A stretch of DNA of 64,000 nucleotides, from assembly GCF_031020795.1 (NCBI RefSeq), contig NZ_JAVHJP010000003.1, forward strand, positions 179,408-243,407. Direction: 5' to 3'. The notes below the pieces were generated by a model. The model did no database searches and had not been told where the DNA came from. It was given only the letters and a program-made list of their open reading frames with translations. The stretch is from Hydrogenophaga pseudoflava. GTDB taxonomy: Bacteria > Pseudomonadota > Gammaproteobacteria > Burkholderiales > Burkholderiaceae_C. Position 1 is the first letter of the stretch; the number at the start of each line of letters is the position of its first letter. Below are positions 19,602 to 28,515 of this stretch, piece by piece. The translations under genes were made by a program, and so were the position numbers.

Positions 19602-20074
19602 TGACCGGCGACCAGATCGCGCGCCATCTGCGCCGCGCCAACGACGTGGCGCTGCGCGCCATGCAGATGGGCCGCCACCCCTTCGGCGCGCTGCTGGTCG
19701 CGCCCGACGGCGAGACGGTGCTGGCCGAGCAGGGCAACATCGACACCGTGCAGCACGCCGAGGCCACGCTGGCGCGCACGGCCTCGCTCAACTACCCGGC
19801 CGGCTTCCTCTGGGGCTGCACCCTGGTGACCACCTTCGAGCCCTGCGCCATGTGCACGGGCACCGCCTACTGGGCGAACATCGGCCGCATCGTCTACGGC
19901 GCGAGCGAAGAGGCGCTGCTGGCGCTCACGGGCAACCACGCCGAGAACCCCACCCTGGCCCTGCCCTGCCGCGATGTGATCGCACGCGGTCAGAAGGCCA
20001 TCGAAGTGATCGGCCCCGTCCCGGCGCTGGAGGCCGAGATGGTGGCGCCGCACCGCGACTTCTGGAAACGATAG
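19601..20074 (+). CDS. Nucleobase/nucleoside deaminase of the CDA/guanine deaminase group
   Basis: The 157-residue zinc enzyme has the cytidine-deaminase fold signatures: His52 and Glu54 in QHAEATLA, and Cys82 and Cys85 in EPCAMCTG. Length and sequence fit the bacterial guanine deaminase / nucleoside deaminase branch rather than tRNA-specific TadA, which usually lies elsewhere. It is translationally coupled to the ABC permease, so it likely acts on the imported base, for example guanine to xanthine, feeding xanthine dehydrogenase. The substrate is inferred from context. Confidence 0.85.
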   Translation: MTGDQIARHLRRANDVALRAMQMGRHPFGALLVAPDGETVLAEQGNIDTVQHAEATLARTASLNYPAGFLWGCTLVTTFEPCAMCTGTAYWANIGRIVYGASEEALLALTGNHAENPTLALPCRDVIARGQKAIEVIGPVPALEAEMVAPHRDFWKR

Positions 20075-20113
20075 AGCGGCTCAGGTGCGACACATCCCGT
20101 TCCAGAATGCCGT

Positions 20114-20177
20114 GGAACCGGCTTCGCCGGGCCACTGGCATGGCCCCCTGGGGGGTGACGCGAAGCGGCGCGGGGGG
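20114..20177 (+). repeat. GC-rich palindromic intergenic repeat, copy 2
   Basis: GGAACCGGCTTCGCCGGGCC followed by CCCCCTGGGGGG and GCGAAGCGGCGCGGGGGG. It is nearly identical to copy 1b and ends 14 bases before the ureD start. Confidence 0.82.
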
Positions 20178-20191
20178 CTATCCTGATTCGT

Positions 20192-21022
20192 ATGCCCTGG
20201 CACGCCCGTCTCTCCCTCGACTACCAACGGCAAGGTGACCGCACCGTCCTGCAGCACTCGCACGACGGCCCGCTGCGCATCTTCAAGAGCCTCTACCCTG
20301 AAGGCGACGCGGTCTGCCACAACGTGATCGTGCATCCGCCGGGAGGCCTGGTGGGGGGTGATGTGCTGGACATCGGCGTGCGGGTGGCGGCTGGCGCCCA
20401 CGGCCTGCTCAGCACCCCGGGCGCCACCCGTTTCTACGCCACCGACGAGGCCTTCGCCACGCAGCAGGTGCGGCTGGAGCTGGACGCCGGCGCCCGGCTG
20501 GAGTGGCTGCCGCTGGAGACCATCGCCTTCCCCGGCTGCCGCGCCGAGAACCGCTGGAGCGCGAGCCTGGCCGAGGGCGCCGAGCTGATCGCGTGGGACG
20601 TCACCGCGCTGGGCCTGCCCGGTGCGGCACAGCCCTACGAGCGCGGCGAGTTCCTCCAGCGGCTGGAGATTCCCGGCTGCTGGCTGGAGCAGGCGCGCAT
20701 CGCCGCCGACGACCGGCGCCTGCTGGACTCGCCCCTCGGGCTGGGCGGCCACCGCTGCCTGGGCACCCTGGTGTTCGCCGCCGGCGGCCCGCTGGCGCGC
20801 GAGCGGCGCGAGCACCTGCTGGAGCGTGTGCGCGAAGCCCTCGGGCAGGCGCCGGCGGACGTGGTGGCCGGCGCCACCTTCCCCAACGACCGGGTGCTGG
20901 CGGTGCGCGCCGTGGCGCCGCTGGTCGAGGCGCTGATGGCCTGCCTGCAGGGCGTCTGGGCGGCCCTGCGCCCGGCGGCCTGGGGCCTGCCGGGCAACCC
21001 GCCCCGCATCTGGCGGGTCTGA
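20192..21022 (+). CDS. ureD: Urease accessory protein UreD
   Basis: UreD is the scaffold that binds apo-urease with UreF and UreG for nickel insertion. The 276-residue protein has the family pattern: RLSLDYQRQGDRTVL, HNVIVHPPGGLVGGD, STPGATRFYA, WLPLETIAFPG and a C-terminal ARNPPRIWRV-like end (LPGNPPRIWRV). The remaining urease genes lie about 29 kb away at 50481-54994, whereas in related bacteria ureD usually stands directly before ureA. A GC-rich repeat is immediately upstream, so the original upstream neighbour seems to be gone. Confidence 0.94.
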   Translation: MPWHARLSLDYQRQGDRTVLQHSHDGPLRIFKSLYPEGDAVCHNVIVHPPGGLVGGDVLDIGVRVAAGAHGLLSTPGATRFYATDEAFATQQVRLELDAGARLEWLPLETIAFPGCRAENRWSASLAEGAELIAWDVTALGLPGAAQPYERGEFLQRLEIPGCWLEQARIAADDRRLLDSPLGLGGHRCLGTLVFAAGGPLARERREHLLERVREALGQAPADVVAGATFPNDRVLAVRAVAPLVEALMACLQGVWAALRPAAWGLPGNPPRIWRV

Positions 21023-21150
21023 GCCCTCCTCGAACTGCCCCGGTTTTGCCGCGCTGTTCGGCCGATCAACGGCGCGCGCCCCTGCACAGAATCGGAGCAG
21101 GCTCCACCACGACCATCGCCATTCCGTCCGCGCCGCCCGCACCGCCCAAC

Positions 21151-22836
21151 ATGTCCACCCCGCTCCACGACGCCAAGGCGCTCGTCATCGACGGCAACCC
21201 GCTGTCCCGCTCCATCATCGTGGGGCAGCTGCGGGACGCCGGCGTGGGCACCATCGTGCAGTGCCCCCGGCTGGCGGATGCCCGCACCAAGCTGGAAATG
21301 TGGCCCTTCGACGTCGTGATCTGCGAGCAGTACTTCGATCGCGAGGCCTCCACCGGGCAGGAGCTGCTGGACGACCTGCGCCGCAACCAGCTGCTGCCGT
21401 TCTACACGGTGTTCGTGATGGTCACCTCCGAATCCTCATACAGCAAGGTGGCCGAGGCGGCGGAGTCGGCCCTCGACGCCTACCTTCTCAAGCCCCACAC
21501 GGCGGCCGGGCTGGTCGAGCGCATCGTGCAGGCCCGCGACCGCAAGGCCGTGCTCAGGCACATCTTCACCGCCATCGATGAGGAACGCTTCGACGAGGCC
21601 GCGCAGATGTGCAAGGCGCACTTCGAGGCGCGCAAGCCCTACTACCTTTATGCAGCGCGCATCGGCGCCGAGCTCATGCTGCGCGGCGGTCACCTGCACG
21701 AGGCCGAGCTGCTCTACGAGGCCGTGATCGCGGCCAAAACGCTGCCCTGGGCCAAGCTGGGCGTGGCCCGTGCGCAGGTCGAGGGCGGCTTCCAGCAGCG
21801 CGCCGTCACCACGCTGGAAAGCCTGATCGAGACCGACCCCGGCTACACCGACGCCTACGACATCATGGGTCGCGCCCAGTTCGAGCTGGGCAACTTCCAG
21901 GCGGCGCTCGCCACCTTCAAGCGCTCCACCATGCTCACGCCCTCGTCGGTCAACCGGCTGCTCAAGCACGGCATGATGGCCTGGTACGCCGGTGAACGCG
22001 AAGAGGGTGTCGAGATGCTCGACCGGGCCACCCGCATCGGCCTGGACTCCAAGCTCTACGACCCCCAGGCCCTGGTGCTGCTCGCCTTTGCGCGCCTGGA
22101 CAACAACGAACACAAGGGCCTGCAGCGCTGCCGCGAACAGATGGAGCGCATCCGCGACCGCCAGGAAGACAATCCGCGCCCGCAGCGGCTGCTGGAAGTG
22201 ATCGAGGCGCTGATCGCGATCCAGGACTACCAGACCGCGCAGGCACTGGACGACGTTCGTCGCATGGCCAAGACCATCCACCTGCCGACCTTCGACGTGG
22301 AGGCGGCCTGCAACCTGCTGGGCCTGATGACGCGCCTGGCGATGCGTTCGATCCAGCTCTACGAGGTGGACGCCGCGGTGGACACCATGGCGCTGCGCTT
22401 CTGCACCAGCCGCGCGCTGACCGAGCTGCTGGCCTGCGCGGCGACCGGCCGGCAGGACTTCATCAACCGGGTCCGCAGCGGCCACGCCCACATCCTCAAA
22501 CAGACCGAGGAGGCCATGTCGCTGAGCCTGCAGGGCGATCCGCAGGCCGCGGTGGTCAAGCTGCTGCAGGACGGCGAGCAGACGCTCAACGCCAAGATCA
22601 TCGAGTCGGCCCACCTGGTGCTGCAGCGCTACCAGGCGCGCATTCCCGACCACGCCGAACTGCAGCAGAAGGCGCAGGCCATGCGCGAGCGCTACCGCAC
22701 CACCGACATCCACGCCGGCCTGGGCGAACAGGCCCACACCGGACGGGCCGCGGGCGGCATGTCCCTGCCCTCGGGCTACAGACCGCCACCGAAGAGCGAG
22801 GGCCTCTTGGCGAACGTGAACACCGTGGGGGCCTAG
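21151..22836 (+). CDS. Response-regulator-like receiver with TPR domain
   Basis: The 561-residue protein has an N-terminal receiver-like domain (residues 8-125) and then a long helical region with tetratricopeptide repeats (for example residues 170-300; GYTDAYDIMGRAQFELGNFQ). The usual phosphoacceptor Asp position reads VVICEQYF, so Glu59 replaces Asp, and the acidic pocket has one Asp (VIDGNP). The conserved Lys is kept (YLLKPHT). Phosphorylation at that site is unlikely and the Glu could mimic it. No output DNA-binding domain is seen. It resembles receiver-TPR proteins of Burkholderiales of poorly defined function. ATG 21151 is the first start within the domain frame. Confidence 0.82.
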   Translation: MSTPLHDAKALVIDGNPLSRSIIVGQLRDAGVGTIVQCPRLADARTKLEMWPFDVVICEQYFDREASTGQELLDDLRRNQLLPFYTVFVMVTSESSYSKVAEAAESALDAYLLKPHTAAGLVERIVQARDRKAVLRHIFTAIDEERFDEAAQMCKAHFEARKPYYLYAARIGAELMLRGGHLHEAELLYEAVIAAKTLPWAKLGVARAQVEGGFQQRAVTTLESLIETDPGYTDAYDIMGRAQFELGNFQAALATFKRSTMLTPSSVNRLLKHGMMAWYAGEREEGVEMLDRATRIGLDSKLYDPQALVLLAFARLDNNEHKGLQRCREQMERIRDRQEDNPRPQRLLEVIEALIAIQDYQTAQALDDVRRMAKTIHLPTFDVEAACNLLGLMTRLAMRSIQLYEVDAAVDTMALRFCTSRALTELLACAATGRQDFINRVRSGHAHILKQTEEAMSLSLQGDPQAAVVKLLQDGEQTLNAKIIESAHLVLQRYQARIPDHAELQQKAQAMRERYRTTDIHAGLGEQAHTGRAAGGMSLPSGYRPPPKSEGLLANVNTVGA

Positions 22837-23531
22837 ATTGCCACCAGCTGGCGGATGTTTTTGTCCTGCATCTCGCTGCCCGGCCCGCTGGCGATCACCT
22901 CGCCGCGCTCCATCACCACGTACCGGTCGGCCAGTTCCTCGGCGAAGTCGTAGTACTGCTCCACCAGCACGATGGCCATGTTGCCGCGGTCGGCCAGCAT
23001 GCGGATCACCTTGCCGATGTCCTTGATGATGTTGGGCTGGATGCCTTCGGTGGGCTCGTCCAGGACCAGCAGCTTGGGCCCCGCCGCCAGCGCGCGGGCG
23101 ATCGCCAGCTGCTGCTGCTGCCCGCCCGAAAGGTCGCCGCCGCGCCGGCCCAGCATCTGTTTAAGCACCGGAAACAGCTCGAACAGCTCGGCCGGAATCG
23201 GCGTGCCGCCGGGCTTGTAGGCCAGGCCCATCTGCAGGTTCTCCTGCACCGTGAGGCGGGCGAAGATCTCGCGGCCCTGCGGCACGAAACCGATGCCGGC
23301 CCGGGCCCGCTCGTAGGGCGTGGCCTTGTCGATGGCTTTTCCGTCGAAGGTGATGCTGCCGTTCTTGATGGGCACCAACCCCATGAGCGACTTGAGCAGC
23401 GTGGTCTTGCCCACGCCGTTGCGGCCCAGCACCACCGTCACCTGGCCCAGCTCGGCCGTGAGGCCGACGTTGCGCAGGATGTGGCTGCCGCCGTAGTACT
23501 GGTTGACGTCCTTGACTTCCAGGAGGCTCAT
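22833..23531 (-). CDS. urtE: Urea ABC transporter ATP-binding subunit UrtE
   Basis: One of two ATPases of the high-affinity urea importer. The 232-residue protein is of the LivF type: QYYGGSHIL, Walker A LGRNGVGKTTLL, signature LSGGQQQQLAIARAL, Walker B LLVLDEPTEGIQPN. The TEGIQPNII wording is typical of UrtE. It is the last gene of urtABCDE on the minus strand. Its stop codon and that of the converging receiver-TPR gene share the palindrome CTAG (22833-22836). Confidence 0.95.
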   Translation of the reverse strand: MSLLEVKDVNQYYGGSHILRNVGLTAELGQVTVVLGRNGVGKTTLLKSLMGLVPIKNGSITFDGKAIDKATPYERARAGIGFVPQGREIFARLTVQENLQMGLAYKPGGTPIPAELFELFPVLKQMLGRRGGDLSGGQQQQLAIARALAAGPKLLVLDEPTEGIQPNIIKDIGKVIRMLADRGNMAIVLVEQYYDFAEELADRYVVMERGEVIASGPGSEMQDKNIRQLVAI

Positions 23532-23541
23532 CGTGTTTCCT

Positions 23542-24417
23542 TCATCGGCCCAGGTACACCTCGATGACCCGCTCGTCGGCCTGCACTTCGTCGAGCGTGC
23601 CTTCGGCCAGCACAGAACCGTCGCACAGCACGGTGACCTTCTCCGAGATCGCGCGGATGAAGCTCATGTCGTGCTCCACCACCATCAGCGAGTGCTTGCC
23701 CTTGAGCGAGAGGAACAGCTCGGCGGTGCGCGCCGTCTCCTCGTCGGTCATGCCGGCCACCGGCTCGTCCAGCAGCAGCAGCTTGGGGTCCTGCATCAGC
23801 AGCATGCCGATCTCCAGCCACTGCTTCTGCCCGTGGCTGAGCAGACCGGCGGGGCGGCGGGCGCTGTCGGCCAGGTGGATGGTGCTCAGCACCTCGGCCA
23901 GCCGGTCCTTTTCTTCTCCTGTGAGCGAGAACACCATGCTGTGGCCCACGCGCTTGTCGGTGGCCAGTGCCAGCTCCAGGTTCTCGAACACCGAGAGCTG
24001 CTCGAACACCGTGGGCTTCTGGAACTTGCGGCCGATGCCCAGCGCGGCGATCTCGGGCTCGCGGTAGCGCAGCAGGTCGATGGTGCTGCCGAAGAACACC
24101 GTGCCGCTGTCGGGCCGGGTCTTGCCGGTGATGATGTCCATCATCGTGGTCTTGCCGGCCCCGTTGGGGCCGATGATGCAGCGCAGCTCGCCGGGCGCGA
24201 TGTCCAGGTTCAGGCCATTGATGGCCTTGAAGCCGTCGAAGGAGACGTGCACGTCTTCGAGGTAGAGGATGCGGCCGTGCGTGGTGTCGACCTCGCCCGC
24301 TCTTGCAACGCGGCCGTAGCCGGCGCTGCGGCCGCCCGATTCGGTCTTGCCGGTCTCGACCAGGGTCTTGGCTTTTTCGTAGCGCTGCGCGCCCGCTTCC
24401 ATCAGATCCGGCGTCAT
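23542..24417 (-). CDS. urtD: Urea ABC transporter ATP-binding subunit UrtD
   Basis: The second ATPase of the urea importer (LivG type), 291 residues. Visible motifs are IIGPNGAGKTTMMDIITGKTRPD (Walker A inside), GRKFQKPTVFEQLSV, LSHGQKQWLEIGMLL and LLLLDEPVAGMTD. The LSHGQKQWLEIGM signature is characteristic of UrtD. ATG 24417 overlaps the urtC stop (ATGA), which supports it over an upstream in-frame ATG at 24471. About 60 residues precede the ABC domain. Confidence 0.94.
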   Translation of the reverse strand: MTPDLMEAGAQRYEKAKTLVETGKTESGGRSAGYGRVARAGEVDTTHGRILYLEDVHVSFDGFKAINGLNLDIAPGELRCIIGPNGAGKTTMMDIITGKTRPDSGTVFFGSTIDLLRYREPEIAALGIGRKFQKPTVFEQLSVFENLELALATDKRVGHSMVFSLTGEEKDRLAEVLSTIHLADSARRPAGLLSHGQKQWLEIGMLLMQDPKLLLLDEPVAGMTDEETARTAELFLSLKGKHSLMVVEHDMSFIRAISEKVTVLCDGSVLAEGTLDEVQADERVIEVYLGR

Positions 24418-25523
24418 GCCTTGGCTCCCCGCAGTTTCTTTACCAGCCCCACCACGCCCTGCGGCATCCACAGCGTCACGGCGATGAACAGCACACCGAG
24501 GAAGTAGAGCCAGAACTCGGGGAAGGCCACGGTCAGCCAGCTCTTGGCGCCGTTGACGATGAAGGCACCGACGATGGGACCGACCAGGGTGGCGCGGCCG
24601 CCGACGGCGGTCCAGACCGCGATCTCGATGCTGGCCGCCGTGCTCATTTCACCCGGGTTGATGATGCCCACCTGCGGCACGTACAGCGCACCGGCGATGC
24701 CGCACATCACGGCCGAGATGGTCCAGATGGTGAGCTTGTAGGGCAGCGGGTTGTAGCCGCAGAACATGACCCGGCTCTCGGCGTCGCGGATGGCCTGCAG
24801 CACGCGGCCGAACTTGCTCGCCACCAGCCAGCGCGCGAACACATAGAACCCCAGCAGTGTGAGGCCGGTGACGACGAACAGCGTCATGCGCATGCCCTGC
24901 GTGGCGATGGGCAGGCCCAGGATGCGCTTGAAGTCGGTGAAACCGTTGTTGCCGCCCATGCCTGTTTCGTTGCGGAAGAACAGCAGCAGCGCGGCGAAGG
25001 TCAGGGCCTGCGTGATGATGGAGAAGTACACGCCCTTGATGCGCGAGCGGAAGGCGAAATAGCCGAACACGAAGGCCACCAGGCCCGGCACCAGCACGAT
25101 CAGCAGCAGCGTGGCGATGAAGCTGTCGCTCAATGCCCAGTGCCAGGGCAGTTCCTTCCAGTCCAGGAAGACCATGAAGTCCGGCAGGTCGCTCTGGTAG
25201 TTGCCGTCGCGGCCGATCTGGCGCATCAGGTACATGCCCATGACGTAGCCGCCGAGCGCGAAGAACAGGCCGTGGCCCAGGCTCAGGATGCCGGTGTAGC
25301 CCCAGATCAGGTCCATGGCCAGCGCGCAGATGGCGTAGCACATGATCTTGCCCAGCAGGCCGACCATGTAGTCCGACAGGTGGAACACGCTGTCCGCCGG
25401 CACCATCAGGTTCAGCACGGGCGCCAGGGCACAGACCACCAGCAGCGCGACCATCACACCGCTGAAGGCACCGCGCGTGAGCAGCGGACCGGGCGCAGGA
25501 AGGGAAACAGAAGCAGTGGTCAT
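24414..25523 (-). CDS. urtC: Urea ABC transporter permease UrtC
   Basis: Inner-membrane channel subunit (LivM type), 369 residues with 8-10 membrane segments. Motifs include DLIWGYTGILSLGHGLFFALGGY and the coupling region LQAIRDAESRVMFCGYN. The start at 25523 (MTTASVSLPAPG) is chosen because sequence further upstream in frame comes from the GC-rich repeat lying between urtB and urtC. It pairs with UrtB and the two ATPases. Confidence 0.94.
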   Translation of the reverse strand: MTTASVSLPAPGPLLTRGAFSGVMVALLVVCALAPVLNLMVPADSVFHLSDYMVGLLGKIMCYAICALAMDLIWGYTGILSLGHGLFFALGGYVMGMYLMRQIGRDGNYQSDLPDFMVFLDWKELPWHWALSDSFIATLLLIVLVPGLVAFVFGYFAFRSRIKGVYFSIITQALTFAALLLFFRNETGMGGNNGFTDFKRILGLPIATQGMRMTLFVVTGLTLLGFYVFARWLVASKFGRVLQAIRDAESRVMFCGYNPLPYKLTIWTISAVMCGIAGALYVPQVGIINPGEMSTAASIEIAVWTAVGGRATLVGPIVGAFIVNGAKSWLTVAFPEFWLYFLGVLFIAVTLWMPQGVVGLVKKLRGAKA

Positions 25524-25567
25524 AGGAACACATCCATGCGAGCGAGGGTCCAGGTCGAGAGTGCCGC

Positions 25568-25644
25568 GGAACCGGCTCTGCCGGGCCGCTGGCGCTGCCC
25601 CTTGAGGGGCGGAGCGGCCACACGCAGTGGGCAAGCGACGGGGG
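25568..25644 (+). repeat. GC-rich palindromic repeat inside the urt operon, copy 3
   Basis: GGAACCGGCTCTGCCGGGCC, then CCCCTTGAGGGGCGGAGCGGCC and a trailing GACGGGGG. A diverged copy of the family lies in the 124-base gap between urtB and urtC. Neighbouring urt junctions are much tighter, so this looks like an insertion into the operon. Confidence 0.72.
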
Positions 25645-25647
25645 TGG

Positions 25648-27237
25648 TCATGTTTCGCGACCCTTGAATGCAAAGATGCCCTGCGGACGTTTCTGGATGA
25701 AGACGATGATGAAGACCAGCACCGCGATCTTGGCCAGCACGGCGCCGGCCCAGCCTTCGAGGAACTTGTTCAGCAGGCCCAGACCCAGCGCGGCGTAGAC
25801 CGTGCCGGCGAGCTGGCCGACGCCGCCCAGCACCACCACCATGAAGCTGTCGACGATGTAGCTCTGTCCCAGGTCAGGGCCGACGTTGCCGATCTGGCTC
25901 AGCGCACAGCCGGCCAGCCCGGCGATGCCCGAGCCCAGCGCGAAGGCATAGGTGTCGATGCGCGCGGTGTTCACGCCCATGCAGCTGGCAATCGGGCGGT
26001 TCTGAGTCACGCCACGCACGAACAGGCCCAGGCGCGTTTTCGAGATCAGCAGGGTCACGCCGATCAGCACGGCGGCCGCGAAGGCGACGATGATGATGCG
26101 GTTCCAGGGCAGGGTGAGGTTGCCCAGCAGCGTGACGCTGCCGCTCATCCAGCTCGGGTTTTCCACGCCCACGTTCTGCGCACCGAACAGGCTGCGCACG
26201 CCCTGCATCAGCACCAGGCTGATGCCCCAGGTGGCCAGCAGGGTTTCCAGCGGCCGACCGTAGAGGAAACGGATCACGCTGCGTTCCATGGCCGCGCCCA
26301 CCAGGGCTGAGGCGATGAAGGCCACCGGCATGGCGGCCAGCAGGTACCAGTCGAAGAAGTCGGGCAGCGCGCTCTTGAAGAAGGCCTGCACCAGCCAGGT
26401 GGCGTAGGCGCCGATCATGATCAGCTCGCCGTGCGCCATGTTGATCACGCCCATCAGGCCATAGGTGATCGCCAGGCCCAGCGCGGCCAGCAGCAGGATG
26501 CTGCCCAGGCTGATGCCGGTGAAGGCCTGCGAGAGGCCGCTGCTGATCGCCAGCGAGCGGTCGAGCGCGGAGATTGCGGCGCTCAGCGCGGCCTTCACCG
26601 ACGCGCTGTCCTCCGCTTCCAGCCGGGCCGCGAGCAAGGGCTTGAGTGCGGGGTCGCCCATGCCGCCCAGTGCCTGCGCGGCGGCCAGGCGCTGCGCCTC
26701 GTCGTCGCTGGCCAGCTGCATGGCGGCGCGCGCCCGCTCAAGTGAGGCGCGGGCCTCGGCGTCGAGCGCGGTATTGGCCAGCGCCTTGTCCACCAGGGGC
26801 AGCTGCGCGGCATCGGGTTCGTCGAAAGCACTTTTCTGCAGCATGGCGGCGGCGGCCTGCTGGGCCTGCACGTCGCTGCCGAACAGGTCGCGCACCGACA
26901 GCGCGGCTTCCAGTGCGCTGCGCAGCCGGTTGTTGACCATGGAGTCCTCGGCGTCGTCGGCCGGGGTGACCGCCGCACCGGTCACGGCATCGGTCGCACT
27001 GCCGTCGTCGGCGATCAGCAGCACCTGCTCGCCCTGCACCTTGACGGCGCCGTTGCCCAGCGCCTGCAGCAGCGCGAGCGTGCGCTCGTCGGGTGCGGCC
27101 GCCAGCCGGTTGATGGCGGCGATGCGGTCGTCGCTGTCGCCCGCGGCCAGCGCCAGGGCGTCGGCCGGGGTGAGGGCATGTGCACTGGCTGCGCCGATCA
27201 GGCACAACAACACAAGAAGGGAACGCAGCCAGCGCAT
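25648..27237 (-). CDS. urtB: Urea ABC transporter permease UrtB
   Basis: The 529-residue permease has a signal-like N-terminus and a periplasmic helical extension (residues 20-235), as is usual in UrtB. The LivH-type membrane domain follows: LGLAITYGLMGVINMAHGELIMIGAY, GRPLETLLATWG, and the coupling region VRGVTQNRPIASCMGVN. It transports urea with UrtC, UrtD and UrtE. It is 12 bases downstream of urtA. Confidence 0.95.
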   Translation of the reverse strand: MRWLRSLLVLLCLIGAASAHALTPADALALAAGDSDDRIAAINRLAAAPDERTLALLQALGNGAVKVQGEQVLLIADDGSATDAVTGAAVTPADDAEDSMVNNRLRSALEAALSVRDLFGSDVQAQQAAAAMLQKSAFDEPDAAQLPLVDKALANTALDAEARASLERARAAMQLASDDEAQRLAAAQALGGMGDPALKPLLAARLEAEDSASVKAALSAAISALDRSLAISSGLSQAFTGISLGSILLLAALGLAITYGLMGVINMAHGELIMIGAYATWLVQAFFKSALPDFFDWYLLAAMPVAFIASALVGAAMERSVIRFLYGRPLETLLATWGISLVLMQGVRSLFGAQNVGVENPSWMSGSVTLLGNLTLPWNRIIIVAFAAAVLIGVTLLISKTRLGLFVRGVTQNRPIASCMGVNTARIDTYAFALGSGIAGLAGCALSQIGNVGPDLGQSYIVDSFMVVVLGGVGQLAGTVYAALGLGLLNKFLEGWAGAVLAKIAVLVFIIVFIQKRPQGIFAFKGRET

Positions 27238-27249
27238 CAGGACCCCCGC

Positions 27250-28515
27250 TTACTTCTTCTCAGGGACGTTCTTCTTGCCCTTGTTCTCGGCGATGTAGTC
27301 GCTCCACGGATCGGCCACGACCGGACCCGGGGTCTTCCACACCACGTTGAACTGGCCGTCGGCCTTCACTTCACCGATGAACACCGGCTTGTGCAGGTGG
27401 TGGTTTTCCTTGTCCATGGTGGAGGTGAAACCGCCGGGTGCCTTGAAGGTCTGGCCGGCCATGGCGGCGATGACCTTGTCGGTGTCCGTGGACTTGGCCT
27501 TCTCGACGGCCTGGGCCCACATGTTGATGCCGATGTAGGTGGCTTCCATCGGGTCGTTGGTCAGCGGCTTGTCCTTGTGGCCGGCGATGTTCTTGGCCTT
27601 GGCGTAGGCGGCCCACTTCTTGGTGAACTCGGCGTTGGCCGGGTTCTTCACGCTCATGAAGTAGTTCCAGGCGGCCAGGTGGCCCACCAGCGGCTTGGTG
27701 TCGACGCCGCGCAGCTCTTCCTCACCCACCGAGAAGGCCACCACCGGCACGTCCTTGGCCGACAGGCCGGCGTTGCCCAGCTCCTTGTAGAACGGCACGT
27801 TGGAGTCGCCGTTGATGGTGGAGACCACGGCCGTCTTCTTGCCGGCGGAAGCGAACTTCTTGATGTTGGCAATGATGGTCTGGTAGTCCGAGTGGCCGAA
27901 GGGGGTGTACTCCTCCATGATGTCGGCGTCGGCGACACCCTTGGACTTCAGGAAGGCGCGCAGGATCTTGTTGGTGGTGCGCGGGTAGACGTAGTCGGTG
28001 CCCAGCAGCACCCAGCGCTTGGCGCTGCCGCCGTCCTTGCTCATCAGGTATTCCACCGCTGGAATCGCCTGCTGGTTGGGCGCGGCGCCGGTGTAGAACA
28101 CGTTCTTGGACAGCTCTTCACCCTCGTACTGCACCGGATAGAACAGCAGGCTGTTCTTCTCTTCGAACACCGGCAGCACCGACTTGCGGCTCACCGAGGT
28201 CCAGCAGCCGAACACGGCGGCCACCTTGTCCTGGTCGATCAGCTGCTTGGCCTTTTCGGCGAACAGCGGCCAGTTGGAGGCCGGGTCGACCACCACGGGC
28301 TCGAGCTTCTTGCCCAGCACGCCGCCCTTGGCATTGATCTCGTCGATGGTCATCAGGGCCACGTCCTTGAGGACGGTTTCCGAGATGGCCATCGTGCCCG
28401 AGAGGCTGTGCAGCACGCCGACCTTGATGGTGTCGGCGGCGTGGGCGGTGAGGCCGAAGGCGCCCAGGGCGGTCGCGACCGTCAGGGCTTTCAGGGTGAA
28501 TCGACGTTGCATCAT
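27250..28515 (-). CDS. urtA: Urea ABC transporter substrate-binding protein UrtA
   Basis: The periplasmic urea-binding protein, 421 residues, has a signal peptide (residues 1-27, cleavage after AHA) and the family start DTIKVGVLHSLSGTMAISE. Further UrtA marks are FGCWTSVSRKSVLPVFEE, LLFYPVQYEGEE, and GSDYVYPRTTNKI-like LGTDYVYPRTTNKIL. The first of two ATGs (28515) has GGAG 9 bases upstream on the coding strand. It heads urtABCDE, the high-affinity uptake system for the urea consumed by urease. Confidence 0.96.
   Translation of the reverse strand: MMQRRFTLKALTVATALGAFGLTAHAADTIKVGVLHSLSGTMAISETVLKDVALMTIDEINAKGGVLGKKLEPVVVDPASNWPLFAEKAKQLIDQDKVAAVFGCWTSVSRKSVLPVFEEKNSLLFYPVQYEGEELSKNVFYTGAAPNQQAIPAVEYLMSKDGGSAKRWVLLGTDYVYPRTTNKILRAFLKSKGVADADIMEEYTPFGHSDYQTIIANIKKFASAGKKTAVVSTINGDSNVPFYKELGNAGLSAKDVPVVAFSVGEEELRGVDTKPLVGHLAAWNYFMSVKNPANAEFTKKWAAYAKAKNIAGHKDKPLTNDPMEATYIGINMWAQAVEKAKSTDTDKVIAAMAGQTFKAPGGFTSTMDKENHHLHKPVFIGEVKADGQFNVVWKTPGPVVADPWSDYIAENKGKKNVPEKK

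Noticed and set aside
19601-20074. Deaminase as the tRNA adenosine deaminase TadA
   Set aside because: It shares the zinc motifs, but coupling to an ABC importer in a purine cluster fits a free-base deaminase better.
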